Assembly: GCA_951799425.1 (NCBI GenBank)
Contig: OX637399.1
Location: 15,058,501 to 15,122,500, forward strand
Direction: 5' to 3'
DNA length: 64,000 bases
From: Ilex aquifolium
Lineage: Eukaryota; Streptophyta; Magnoliopsida; Aquifoliales; Aquifoliaceae
Within the stretch, counting starts at the first letter, position 1. Each line of letters starts with the position of its first letter. The position numbers were made by a program, and so were the translations under genes. Of this stretch, positions 1 through 10,857 are shown in pieces. Under the pieces are notes generated by a model that ran no database searches, was not told the origin of the DNA, and worked only from the letters and a program-made list of their open reading frames with translations.

Positions 1-659
1 GGCTACTCCCCAACCTAGATGCATATGAAATGTGCATAGACAACAATCAACAACCATTATCCATTCCAAACAAGAACATGTAATTCTAGATTGGAATTCT
101 ACCATGTCATGTCTTGATATGAGATGATACTCACTCATGCACTTTACCCTGAGTCCTCACCGACTCTCACAACACAATGCAATACACGTGTGTAATACAT
201 TTGTCATTGCTGAAATACATCCAATGATTGTTTGAAATAAAAGTCATGTGTTTATAAAACCAAATCATTGTTGGATGTTGCAAATCAATTGAGTATTTTT
301 ATAAACAAAATCTTGTGTCTTTGTTGGGCAACGGATTTTGGTATCACACCGCCAGTTCCGTACACCATTACACATTTCCAGAATTTCACCTCAGATGAGT
401 GTATGAACCAAGTAGCTGGGTCTTGCACCTGAAGGAGAATCTAGCCCTTCTTGTTATACCTGACACAAGTTTTTCATGCAACCATGCAACTCAGCCGGAT
501 CTTCGATCCAACCTTCCCGAGTCCGCTTATCAAACACCAAGGATGGTGTTTGATCAACCATGCACCCACAACTACACTCATGCCTTATGCCCATGAATGT
601 GATGCCAATATCATGCCCAAGATGCAATGAATTTCAAATGAGCAATTTAACCGTATATC
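1..659 (-). repeat. Tekay-like LTR, minus strand, distal fragment
   Basis: Reverse complement of the LTR family seen at 38495-40919 (for example the block 'gttggggagtagcc' reads inverted at the left edge). It is cut by the solo LTR at 660-2986 and resumes at 2987-4074. The 3' end of this LTR lies left of the window, so I cannot tell a solo LTR from a full element. No gene is present; short ORFs here are fortuitous. Confidence 0.8.
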
Positions 660-2986
660 TGTAAAACTCGGGAAATTTTAAATTTTTTGTGAATAAGGGC
701 AAAATGGTCATTTTCCATCCTAATGCTTATTTGAAATACTCATGCTCTAGACCTCGGATGAGGAAACGGAGTTCGCCGTTGGATTCGTATCGCGGAATCT
801 AGTCACCCTGTCAAATTTCGTCGAATTCCGATATAGTCGGATTTTTGCACGTCGTTCGAGATGACTGCGTGGGGAATTTCATTTTAAAGGTCCCCAATAA
901 TGGATTTTATAAAATTTCCCTAAAATTAAGTTAAAGTTCAAATAAAATTAATTTGAACTTAATCCGAGGTATAATGAATCGTTTCGGGACGAAAAACGGA
1001 CCCGAAAGTTGAAAATATGCGGTGCGATGTGGACCGCACATTTTTGCCTATAAATATCCTAAAAAAATCAGCTTTTTGAACAAATATCAGCTGAAACTTC
1101 AGCCTTTTCAGCCGCCCAAGACCAAAGAAAAAAAAAATTCTTTAACCTTCCCGCTCCGATTCCGGGAGTTCCGTCCGTCTGAATTCGTCAGTCCAGAAGT
1201 CAAAGTTCATCTACGCGACAAGGGCTACGCGTACATACCAAAAAGAGTTGATTTCACCGAAGATCCAAAGACGGAATTTTGGGGAAATCAAATATTTGGG
1301 CTTAAATCTTGTTCTTGGAGGTTCTACCGGTTGTTTTACGCTCCAAGAGGTAGGGTTTCCTCCTACTCGGGTTTATTTCTAACCTAAGGTGTCCATAGGG
1401 TTTATATGGGCTGTTTTGGACATTTCTAACATTTTTCCATTATGGTTGGTGTTATGGAAATGGGTAGGATCAATTCTAGTGTAAATTGGTAGTTAGAAAT
1501 TGCTAGTTTGTGATTTCTAGGATGTTTCGATAATTGGAAATGTAAAAATCATATATTCTGATTTTTATTTTATTCTTTGAAATGGTATATATTAAGTCTT
1601 GGCTTGATTTGATATATGAAAGTGTTTATGTAATAATCATGTGGGTTTGTGCCTTGTGAATGAAATGTGATATTAGCATGTATTATGTGATAACATGTTG
1701 ATGAAGTGTTGATATATTCTCTTGAATATACTGACCTTGTAACGGATTATGGTGATTATATACATATGATATAAATTGCCATGGTATACATTGATATGTA
1801 GAAATTGTTCATTAGGCATGTATTGCAATATGGACATGAAATTGACATCACATTCATAGGCATGAGTCATGAGTGTGGGTGTGTGTATGCATGGTTAATC
1901 AAACACCATTCTTGGTGATTGATGGGTGGGCTCGGGAAAGTTGGGTTGAAAATCCGACTGAGTCACATGATTGCATGAAAGAAAGAAAAACTTGTGTCGG
2001 GTATAGCAAGTAGGGCTAGACTCTCCCTCGGGTGCAAAACCCGGTCACGTGGTTCAGGCACTTCCCGGCGGTGAAACTCCAGAAAAGTGCTGGTGTTTAC
2101 GGAACCGGTGGTTGAGATACCAAAATCTGTTACCCAACAAGACACAAGATTTTGATTTATAAAGTACTCATTCAATGAGTAACACCCATCAATGATTTGG
2201 TTTTATAATAAAACAACTTTTATTTCAAACGATCATTGGGTGGATTTTTCGTCAATTGACGGATTCATTACACATTGGCATTGCATTGTGTTGTGGGAGT
2301 CAGTGAGGACTCGGGTTAAAGTTGCATGAGTGAGTTCCATCTCATTTCATAGCATGGCATGGTAGTTTCCAATATGGAGTTACATATTCTTACTTGGAAT
2401 GTTGATGTGAATACGAAATGTTGAATGTGAACATTGCATGTGCACGTAGGTGGGGAGTAGCCTCTGTAGGAAATTACTCTACTGGGCGTTGCTCACCCTA
2501 TACGGGAAAATATTTCAGGTGGGGGAAATACATCGGCGGATGGCTCCAATTTGGACCCACATGTTTGAAGAAAGCCGAATGTGGCTTTATTTTGCGTTAA
2601 TGTAAAACACTTGTGACAACTATGTTTTTTGGACATGTATATGTAAAAGAATTGTAATAGAACTGTTATGGACTATTTTTGATACAACATTGCATGTTTT
2701 GATAATGGTATGGATAGTTGGACCCGGTGTGGCCAATGTTTACTTATAAATGGACCCGGGGCGGTCATTGCTTTATATTGGACCTCGGATGGGTCATTTG
2801 AATATATATTGCACAGGTTGAGTTTTGGGTAGAGCTCCCCGTACAAAGGAGACTCTGCCCGATTTTTGTTCAATTATGGACCCCGATAAATGGGGTATAA
2901 CGGAGCGATATCGAGTTACTCGGTATCCACGGGTATTCCGCAGGTTGATGGGTAATCAACGGACCCCCGGATTTTGGGGCGTCACA
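660..2986 (+). mobile_element. Solo LTR, Tekay-like family, TSD ATATC
   Basis: The segment starts TGTAAAACTCGGG and ends GGGGCGTCACA, the termini of the Tekay-like LTRs at 38495 and 50567, and is 2327 bp long. ATATC occurs at both 655-659 and 2987-2991, a perfect 5-bp TSD, and no internal region is present, so this is a solo LTR left by LTR-LTR recombination. It is divergent from Tekay-1, hence probably an older or different subfamily. It inserted into the opposite-strand LTR around it. Confidence 0.93.
1049..1056 (+). promoter_or_regulatory. TATA box of solo LTR
   Basis: TATAAATA about 390 bp into the LTR, matching the position of the TATA in the Tekay-1 LTRs (38881, 50956). It marks the likely U3/R boundary region. 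Confidence 0.6.
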
Positions 2987-4074
2987 ATATCAATATACCA
3001 AGGCCAATTATATCATGTGCGTATAATTACCTTTATCCATCACAATGGCAATATATCAATGAACATTTATCAACATTTTATACTTAACAACCAAACATAA
3101 GCATGTTATTACATAATCTATGTCAATAAAACACCTTATTCACAAGGGCACAATATAAACACATAGCATGCCCACCAAAACCAAATTCCAAGAAATTACA
3201 CAAGTAACTTCCATACATCAAACCCAAGCTAGAAATTGGTTCAAGCCATTTCTATACCAATTTCCCCTTTTCCATAACCATAGGCAAGTCATAGGTCATT
3301 CTATACACCCAACCCTTTCCTATGGACACCATAGGATGGAAATAAACCAAAGTAGGAGGGAACCCTACCTCTTGAAGCATAAAATGAAGGGTAGAACCTT
3401 CAAGAACACCAACCACAACTCTAAACTCTTGATTTCCAAAAATCTCTTCTTTGGATCTTCGGTGAAATCCTTCGTTCTTGGTATGGTTGTGTAGCCCTCG
3501 TTGATATGATCGACTTTAACTCTTGGCCCAAAGAATTCCGACCGGCAGAACTCCGTGAATTGTCGAGAAAAGCCTTGAAATTTATGTTTTCCTTCTCCTT
3601 TTCCTCTCCTCTCTCCCTCACACATTTACACACTGATTTCAAAAGATATTTATTTCAAAAAATCAGATTTTTACCGATATTTATAGCCCTTGATGCTTGG
3701 TGCACGTCGCACCACACGCCCCCCATTGTCCTAGTCCGTTTTCGCCCCGAAACGATTAATTTCATCTCGGTTTAAGTTCAAATTATTTTTATTTGAACTT
3801 TCCTTCAATTATAAGGAAATTTTATAAATTTTTATTTTGGGAACGTTTGTGAGGTCACTCGACACCCTGTTGTCTCGTAAAACGTGAAAACTTTAACTAT
3901 CTCAGAATTCGACGAAAATTTTTTAGGCAACTCGATTTCGCGATAAGAATCCAATAGTGAAGTCCGTTACGTCATCCGAGCTCTAGAGAAATACGTATTT
4001 TAAGTCCGCATTATAGTGGCAAATTACCATTTTACCCTTTTTCAGAAAAAGTTTAAATTTACCCGGGTTTTACA
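2987..4074 (-). repeat. Tekay-like LTR, minus strand, proximal fragment
   Basis: Continuation of the LTR at 1-659. Its 5' terminus is the reverse of TGTAAAACCCGGGT, ending at 4074, and its TATA (TATAAATA on the minus strand) lies at 3678-3685. The two fragments total about 1.74 kb of an LTR expected to be about 2.4 kb. ORFs such as 3168-3494 and 3365-3625 are not conserved proteins. Confidence 0.85.
3678..3685 (-). promoter_or_regulatory. TATA box of minus-strand LTR
   Basis: TATAAATA on the minus strand, about 390 bp from the LTR 5' terminus at 4074, the same spacing as in the other Tekay-like LTRs. Confidence 0.6.
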
Positions 4075-4262
4075 CAGGTACCGGTACCATGTACACGAGG
4101 TACCGGTACCTCTTCACAAAACTTAAATTTTGAATGTAACTTCGTATGGCCTTCACCTTTTGAGCTCTTTCATTTGAATGATGTAATTGGTTAAATATTA
4201 AGTCCTAATTGATGGGTTTTGGACCTTGGAATGGTCATACAATTAACACGTGAATAGGTTAT
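4075..4262 (+). repeat. Divergent Tekay-like LTR fragment, left of Athila-1 site
   Basis: Starts with two copies of GGTACCGGTACC and then reads like the 3' half of a Tekay-like LTR ('ttggaccttggaatgg'). It ends in GTTAT (4258-4262), the TSD of Athila-1, and its continuation is at 62148-62245. This is therefore the pre-insertion target of the 58-kb nest. Confidence 0.6.
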
Positions 4263-4512
4263 TGATTAGCACAAAATATTGCACATCATGTAAAAATTTG
4301 CACCCCTTTTATACTTGCTTTTTGTGGTGAAAATGGGAGGAATTGCAATTAATCTAACAATTAATGAAGTTTTTGAATGATTGTAGGTAAAGAGTAGGAA
4401 ATGGCTTGACTTATGCCCCCATCATAGTGCTTAAAGACAATGGAGATGAAAGGGAGGCTTAAAGAGTGGTTTGGAAGGTGAAGAGATCAAGAAAAGAGCA
4501 AATCAAGTGAAA

Positions 4513-4660
4513 ATCTACCGGTAGGTTTGCTCATAGTTATACCGGTAGGTTTTGCACAGTAGAAAAAACCTACTGCTTCATCTTCCAAAACCTACTAGAA
4601 GGTTTTGCTTACTTGAAAAAACCTATCGGTAGGTTTTGTCTTGACCTACCGGTAGGTTTT
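4513..4660. repeat. Palindrome cluster, CCTACCGGTAGG type
   Basis: Several copies of ACCGGTAGGTTT, including perfect CTACCGGTAG palindromes and variants with CTAGAAGG, separated by irregular 10-30 bp spacers. It lies in U3 just before the conserved 'ccagaagctgcaactcaaactc' block. Confidence 0.8.
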
Positions 4661-5750
4661 TACTAACAAAATGCCAGAAGCTGCAACTCAAACTCTACCT
4701 GCTTGGAGGGCCCACCTCTGCTTCTCCCACGCATGCTCTGATATTTTTCTACATACAAACATGCTCTTACACACCTAAACTCTGATTTTGGAAGAAAAGA
4801 CATGGAAGAAGAGGAGAGAGAAAGAGAGGGGTTGGTCAAAGAAGGGGTGGGTGCAGGCATGCCTGCACCTTGCTTGTGCAGGTATCCAATCTCCCCCCAA
4901 TCATGGAATGTCTGCTCTCACAGACCATAGGAGCCCCATGGACGAAAATGAAGGGGATTCTACACCATTATTCAGCTTTTACATAGTTTTAGAGAGGGAA
5001 GCTCCAAGGAAGAAGACATAGTTTTAGAGAGAGAAAGTTTGATCTTTGCATTTTCTCACCCATTTTAGTTGTAGTAAGCTGTAATAATCTTGTAATCTTT
5101 ATTTCTTGCACTTTAATCTCATGTATTTCAAGTGTATTCAAGTCTAGCTACATGTTCTTGAATTTATATGTTTACATTTGAGTTTTCTTTCTAATCTTTG
5201 TTGTTGGGTATGAAATTCATTCTCTTTTGTAGTTTAGCTTCTTCTTGCATTTAATACAAGTCTAAAACTCTGTTTCATCTCTAGTTCATCTCCATGTTTC
5301 TTTACACCATGTTTGCTTTTGCTTTTAATATGGGTAGCTAAGGTTTTAGTTGGCTAATCCAAGGGAGACTTCTTATTGGGTATGCTAAATCAACTCTCCC
5401 TCATTCTTCCTTGTAGTGTAAAGTGTTTGGTTTGACTAGTTTGAGTGCGGACGTGGTTGTGAGCTCTTGATACACCATAGACTTGTCATAGGGTATGTTT
5501 GAGCCTACATCTCACATTAGTCCCTCACTTCATACGAATCAATCAAAAACCTATGCACCATTGGTTGAATGAATTGAGTTGATTTGGCATTCCCATTGGA
5601 ATGACCTCTTCGGATAAGCTAACCTTTTTTTCTTGCATTTTATCAAAAATCCTCACTCGCCAAAACACAAACTCATAACATTTTACACTTTTCTATTTTT
5701 TACAAAATCACCTTCACTGCAATTCTACCTTCCTTCCCTGAGGAGACAAC

Positions 5751-5770
5751 CTTGGAATACCCATTCCAAG
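5751..5770. other. Conserved LTR hairpin
   Basis: CTTGGAAT, loop ACCC, ATTCCAAG: a perfect 8-bp stem. The same hairpin, with small changes, recurs at the same place in every Athila-type LTR of the window (17691, 22761, 24547, 29373, 61936, 63344 plus; 6959, 11069, 42126, 54278 minus). Confidence 0.7.
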
Positions 5771-5965
5771 TAAAACACGACACTTGCAAGTCTCTCTTTG
5801 CTTGGGGAGCACTTTTGCACACACACACATTTTCATTTACACACACGTTTTTCCCCATTTCTAGCATCGAACCCGAGGGAGAGTGACATTGACCTACACA
5901 CATAAGCCATATACACATTTGAGGGTTCGTGTTCGGAGATTAAGGTGAACGTAATCAAGTATTTT

Positions 5966-5983
5966 TTGCGCCGTTGCCGGGGA
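5966..5983 (+). other. Primer binding site, tRNA-Asp
   Basis: TTGCGCCGTTGCCGGGGA, one mismatch to TGGCGCCGTTGCCGGGGA, the complement of the 3' end of plant tRNA-Asp, starting 4 nt after the LTR. This primer is characteristic of Athila elements. Confidence 0.9.
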
Positions 5984-6067
5984 AAGCAAAGCGTTGAATT
6001 AGAAGGTGATTACTGACAACAGAGGTAAGTCTCGTGATTTTCATCACGGGCCGAGGTACGTTGCTCA

Positions 6068-6743
6068 TTGTACATATTTTTATTTAATTTTCCTTTCAAT
6101 TGTAGATATTATTTTTGCATATGGGGACGGGACGATCAAAATAGATTAGTGAGAAGAGCCCAAGGACCAAACATGAACCTTGACCAAGACCCACCCGAGA
6201 ATGCCGGTAACAATTTTGGGTATGTAGGTGCTAATGTCCCAAGTGGAAGGGGAGTGCAAGACCCTATAATGGCAAACCCACGAATGCAATTCCCCCTCCT
6301 AGGAATGAAGGAAACAATATCCCAATTGATCCTCCGGCGAGGTCAGTGAGGGATTATCTCCGACCGACACTAAGCACCACCCCCACTTGCATACTTCTCC
6401 CGGTCCAAGCTCATGCATTCCTTGTTAAGTCAGGATTGTTACAACTACTTCCTCAATTCCACGGAATTGAAAGAGAAAATCCTTATTTACACATTAAGGA
6501 ATTTGAGGAAATAGTTGCAACATTCTTTACAAATCATGTCATGGAAGACATAGCTCGCATGAAATTGTTCCCTTTCTCCCTAAAAGATAAAGCCAAAACG
6601 CTGTTGAATTCCTTGAAGCCTCGATCAATAAGCTCTTGGGCACAAATGCTTTCCGAGTTTTTTAACAAATTTTTTCCAGTGCCCAAGACCACTTCTCTTA
6701 AGAAACAAATTCAAAATTTTTCCAAAAAATCTAATGAGCAGTT
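6068..6743 (+). pseudogene. gag: Athila-1 gag, N-terminal part
   Basis: Capsid/nucleocapsid polyprotein start. The reading begins near 6068 or at the Met at 6173, with an acidic Asn/Pro-rich leader, then shifts frame near 6300 into 6346-6743. The second part has the retrotransposon gag signature: FHGIERENPYLHIKEFEEI, then a segment ending in SSWAQMLSEFFNKFFP. The homologous capsid domain packages element RNA in virus-like particles. The gene is interrupted after '...EQF' by a solo LTR whose TSD (CAGTT) lies at 6739-6743, and continues at 8246. The frameshift makes this copy non-functional. Confidence 0.88.
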
Positions 6744-8245
6744 TGCTTGATGGTTTCTGTTGTATTCCTAAACTCCATATATGAACCCTCAATGTATGTA
6801 TATGGCTTATGTGTGTGGGTGAGTTTCACTCTCACTCGGGTTCAATGCTAAAGATGGGAAAACGAAATGATGTGGTGGAATGAAAATGAAATGTACTATG
6901 TGTGTGTGTGAACAAAAGTGCTCCCCAAGCGCAGAGAGACTTTCGAGTGTCGTGTTTACTTGGAAAAGTATTTCAAGGTCGTCTCCTCAGGGAAGGAGGT
7001 CGAATTGTGGTGAAGGTGATTTTGTAAAATGGAAAAGTGTAAAATCTTGTAGTTGGTTTTGGTGAGTTTTGTTCTTAATGAAAATGCAAGAAAACAAAAA
7101 TTGTGAAGTAAAATATGCAATACCCATTTTAAAGCTTGAAGTGAAGAAAACTTAAATGCATTAATGGTAGATTCAAGAACATGAAACTAAACTTGCAATA
7201 CACTTGAAATAAATAAGATAAAAGTGCAAGAATTAAGGATTACAAGATATTTAAAGCTTGCTACAACTGAAATGGAGAAGAAAATGCAAAAACATAAATT
7301 TTATATTCTACTATTCATCTTCTTTCTAGGAGCTTTCTAAGCTTAGGTAGCCAGCCTTCAAAAGCTTGTGGAATGCTGAATATATGGTGAAAAGAGACTT
7401 CAAATTTCGTCCATGATGCTCCCCATAGCCTCTGTGCAAGCCTCCCATTAATGGGAGGTTAGTTGATTGGCTTGGCAAGCTAGGAGAAGGCTAGCCTGCA
7501 ACTCCTCTTGCTCCCCCTTCCTCTCCCATCCTCATAAATGCAAAGGCCTCCAAAGTCCACCCCTAGGTGTGGGGAGACATGTATGTGTGTAAGGGATGTC
7601 AGGGACAAGTGGGAGAATCAATGGTGGGACCCCTAGGAAAGTTGAGCATGAGTTGCAGGCGTTCTGGGCAAAACCTTCTAGTAGGTCAAAGTAAACCTTC
7701 TAGAAGGTTTATTCCAGTAGGCTAAACCTTCCGGAAGGTCTTCCGGAAGGTGACAACTCATGACCATTTTTAGTAAAATTGAAATAACTTTTGATCCAAC
7801 CGTTGGATTGAGCTGAAATTTTGACACCATACATAGGACATCCAGATCTACAACTTTTATGTTTTGAAAATTTTCAGATTCGAAGTATATCATGGTCCAC
7901 AATGGGAAAAACAGAGGTACTGTGTCAAAAATGGGAAAAACCAGTGAGCTAAACCTTCTGGAAGGTTTATGGTCAAACCTTCCAGAAGGTTTTCATCCAA
8001 AATCTATTTTTCTTGGTTTCTTCACCTTCCAAGTCTCCCAATCCTCGTTTAATGTGTCCATCTATTCACCACACATCCACACTTAGTTGCAAGGCTCTAA
8101 AATCCATGATTTACGCTATAAGTACATGCAACATCAAAATTTCCACATTATTCATAACTTTAACCAACTCTAAGTAATTAAATGCAAAGTTAAGTTAAAA
8201 AGCATGAAATGAGGCCATTAAATATGAAATGTTTTGTGATCATCA
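6744..8245 (-). mobile_element. Solo Athila-type LTR in Athila-1 gag, TSD CAGTT
   Basis: On the minus strand it runs from TGATGATCACAAAACATT (8245) to ATCAAGCA (6744), 1502 bp. CAGTT is present at 6739-6743 and 8246-8250. No primer site or internal sequence is attached, so it is a solo LTR. It shares the conserved hairpin (6959-6977), the 'cccacc' block and the Athila U5 end. Its palindromes are of the CCTTCTAGAAGG type. Confidence 0.95.
7671..7994. repeat. Palindrome cluster, CCTTCTAGAAGG / CCTTCCGGAAGG type
   Basis: AAACCTTCTAGAAGGTTT, ACCTTCCGGAAGGT and CCTTCTGGAAGG variants at 7671-7755, and again at 7951-7994. All contain TTCnnGAA, the inverted repeat used in heat-shock elements; that link is only suggestive. 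Confidence 0.75.
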
Positions 8246-9406
8246 CAGTTTTATCAATGTTGGGATCGATACAAGAAATTGCTACAATCCATTCCACATC
8301 ATGGATTTGAACCATGACAATTGGTGAGTTTCTTCTACGAAGGGATTACACCGGGCCATCGACAGTTCATAGACATGATGTGCAATGGGGAGTTTTCAAA
8401 CAAGGATCCTGATGAGGCCCTAGAGTACTTCAATACATTGGCAAAAAATGCCCAATCATGGGATATTACGAATTCCACCGATGTACCGAGGTCCTCTCTG
8501 GGTAGTAATCAACCAAGTGGGGGAGGGATGTATGATTTAAGGGATCGAGAAGACTTGCTTGCCAAAATCACCAAATTGTTTCGGATAGTGGAGAGTCTAG
8601 AGGTCAATAGGAGACATGAGGTGTCAAACATAACCAAGATCGAGGAGTTTTGCTCTATTTGTGAGAGTGTTGAGCATTCCATATCGGAGTGCCCCAACAT
8701 TCCGACACTTAAAGAGGTTTACCATAAGCAAGTCAATGCCTTCAATCAAAGTAGGCAATCATTCTCCCCATACTCTAATACATATAATCCGGGTTGGAGC
8801 AATCACCCAAACTTTAGTTGGAAGAATGAGAATCCCATCCCTCACGGGTCTAGTTCTTTTTCACCCCCCTCATGCCTCCCAAGCAAAACCAATACCATGG
8901 TCAAGGTCCTTCGTCTAGCTCCCAATACCCCCGGTCCAATCCACAAAGGGTTTTCACAAAACTTGCTTCCACAAAGTTTTGGTCAACAAGGACCATCTAA
9001 ACCACCCACCTACCAACCGCCTCATAAAAGAAATTTGGAGGATGTCGTGCACCAATTCATCCAAAGCCAAACCACCATCAACAATTAAACCGCCACCAAT
9101 TTTGATGATATTCGGACTCAAATCACAAAATTGACCAATGTCATAGGGTCGTCACAACAAGAGAAGGAGAAATTTCCCGCTCAACCCGAACAGAACCCTA
9201 GGGGTCAATATGTGATAGAGTCATCCAAATTCACCAAAAAGAGTTGTGAGCAACTCAAGGCAGTCACCACCCTTAGGAGTGGCAAACAAATTGACAAGAC
9301 CAATTTGCCAAAAGTCTCACCAAAGGCCACATTGACAAAAGAAAAAGAGACTAAGGGTGACTCCGAGGGGGTGAGACAAAGGAAAAAGAAAAAATTGTTG
9401 ATTTGA
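8246..9406 (+). pseudogene. gag: Athila-1 gag, C-terminal part with zinc knuckle
   Basis: Continues the capsid domain directly after the solo LTR (QCWDRYKKLLQSIPHHGFEP, then a TGA in place of Trp, then QLVSFFYEGIT). A nucleocapsid zinc knuckle CSICESVEHSISEC (CX2CX4HX4C) lies around 8652-8693. It is followed by a Pro/Asn-rich tail and, after a TAA at 9086-9088 in the same frame, the block ending LRSGKQ that is typical of Athila gag before the protease. The zinc knuckle would bind element RNA during packaging. Two in-frame stops, one TGA from a Trp codon, show decay. Confidence 0.88.
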
Positions 9407-10257
9407 ATGTGCATGCATGTCCTATTCCGGCCCCTTTTTCCCAACGTTTGAAGCCACCGGTGAAAGTGGCTAATTATTTTGACATTATTGAGATGTTTAA
9501 GTAGGTGAAGATAAATATTCCACTCCTCAATGCCATAAAGTAAATCCCATCATGTGCAAAGATTTTGAAGGACTTGTGCACAGTGAAGAGGAAGTTGAAC
9601 GTGCACAAGAAGACATTTCTCACCGAGCAAGTAAGCTCCATTTTGAGGACCAACACACCACCAAATTTCAAAGACCCCCGATTGCCCAACCATTGTCATC
9701 ACAATAGGAAATTACCGGGTGGAACAACCACTTCTTGACTTGGGGGCAAGTGTCAACCTCCAACCCTACTCGGTGTACCAACAACTACAATTTAAAGAGT
9801 TGAATCCAACTCCAATAACTCTTCAACTGGCGGATCGAAGCGTTAGAACACTGAGGGGATTAGTTGATGATGTTTTAGTTCAATTTGATAATTTCTATTT
9901 TCCTGTTGATTTTATTGTACTTGATACTCATCTAGTTGCTAACCCTAGCTCACAAATTCTTGCCATATTAGGTAGGTCGTTCCATGCTACGTCTATTGCC
10001 GTGATTAATTGAAGGAATGGACTAATGAAGTTTGCATTTGGGATATGACAATGGACCTTAACGTGTTCAACTTGTGCAAGCAACCCGGTGATGAAGAAGA
10101 AGTACATGAGATCAACCGGACTAACACTTTGTTGGAGGATCACTTGGAGCTACTTAACACTTTGAGGTTGGATGGGAAGGAGATTGTTGACAAAGAGGAG
10201 CCGGAAAGTGTACAAGGGGTAGAAAAATGGACCCCAACATTTGAGAGACTTCCATAA
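9407..10257 (+). pseudogene. Athila-1 gag-pro linker and aspartic protease
   Basis: The linker (9407-9718) includes KVANYFDIIEMF, two stops and conserved Athila text in shifting frames. The protease open segment is 9719-10012, with LLDLGASVNLQPYSVY as the active-site region (the D-L-G-A-S form is normal for Athila) and ILGRSF as the flap-side motif. The enzyme would cut the Gag-Pol polyprotein. A frameshift near 10010 moves the following segment (DMTMDLNVFNL and an acidic stretch) into another frame. It leads directly into the RT. Confidence 0.82.
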
Positions 10258-10857
10258 CAAGAGAAAAAGATCTTTCCATCAACTGTACAAACTCTGATCT
10301 TGGAGTTGAAGCCATTACCGTCCAACCTCAAATATGCATTCTTAGGGGAGCACAAGACCTTCCCGGTGGTAATAAGCTCAACTTTGGAGGCAAGACAAGA
10401 GGAGGAGTTATTGTGTGTATTGAGGAGGCACAAGGGATCCATCAGGTGGACCATAGCCGACATCAAGGGGATTAGTCCCCTCATTTGCACTCATAGGATT
10501 TACTTGGAGGAAGACGCCAAACCATCCCGAAAACCACAACGGAGACTCAATCCTATTATGAAAGATGTGGTGGGGGATGAAGTGCTCAAGCTACTTGACG
10601 TGGGCTTCATATTTTCAATTGCCGATAGTAAGTGGGTTAGCCCCATGCAAGTGGTACCAAAGAAATTGGGAGTCACGATAGTTGCAAATGAGGAGAACGA
10701 GTTAATTCCAACAAGGGTGGTCACCGGTTGTAGGGTGTGTATTGATTATCAAAAACTAAATTCGTGCACAAGAAAAGACCACTTTCCCTTGCCGTTCCTC
10801 GATCAAGTGTTGGAAAGGGTGGCCGGGCATATATTCTACTATTTGTTGGATGGCTAC
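10258..10857 (+). pseudogene. pol: Athila-1 reverse transcriptase, N-terminal part
   Basis: One open frame holds the RT fingers: ELKPLPSNLKYAFLGEHKTF, the Athila entry motif; then IRWTIADIKGISP, CTHRIYLEEDAKP, and CIDYQKLNSCTRKDHFPLPF followed by LDQVLERVAGH. It ends in the middle of the LDGYSGYNQ motif, where a solo LTR is inserted after GGCTAC. No stop falls in this part, unlike the rest of pol. Confidence 0.92.

Larger units (their letters stand above)
4263..5961 (+). repeat. Athila-1 5' LTR
   Basis: Runs from TGATTAGCAC to CAAGTA; the last dinucleotide has decayed from CA, as shown by the intact CAAGCA at the 3' LTR. It carries a palindrome cluster (4513-4660), a purine/pyrimidine-rich middle, and near its end the conserved hairpin (5751-5770) and 'ccgagggagagtgac' block shared by all Athila LTRs here. 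Confidence 0.93.

Noticed and set aside
399-596. Small ORFs in the 1-4262 region as host genes
   Set aside because: They fall in LTR sequence on either strand and are not shared by the homologous LTRs at 38495 and 50567.
5966-5983. tRNA-like sequence
   Set aside because: Only 18 nt complementary to a tRNA 3' end; it is a primer binding site, not a tRNA gene.
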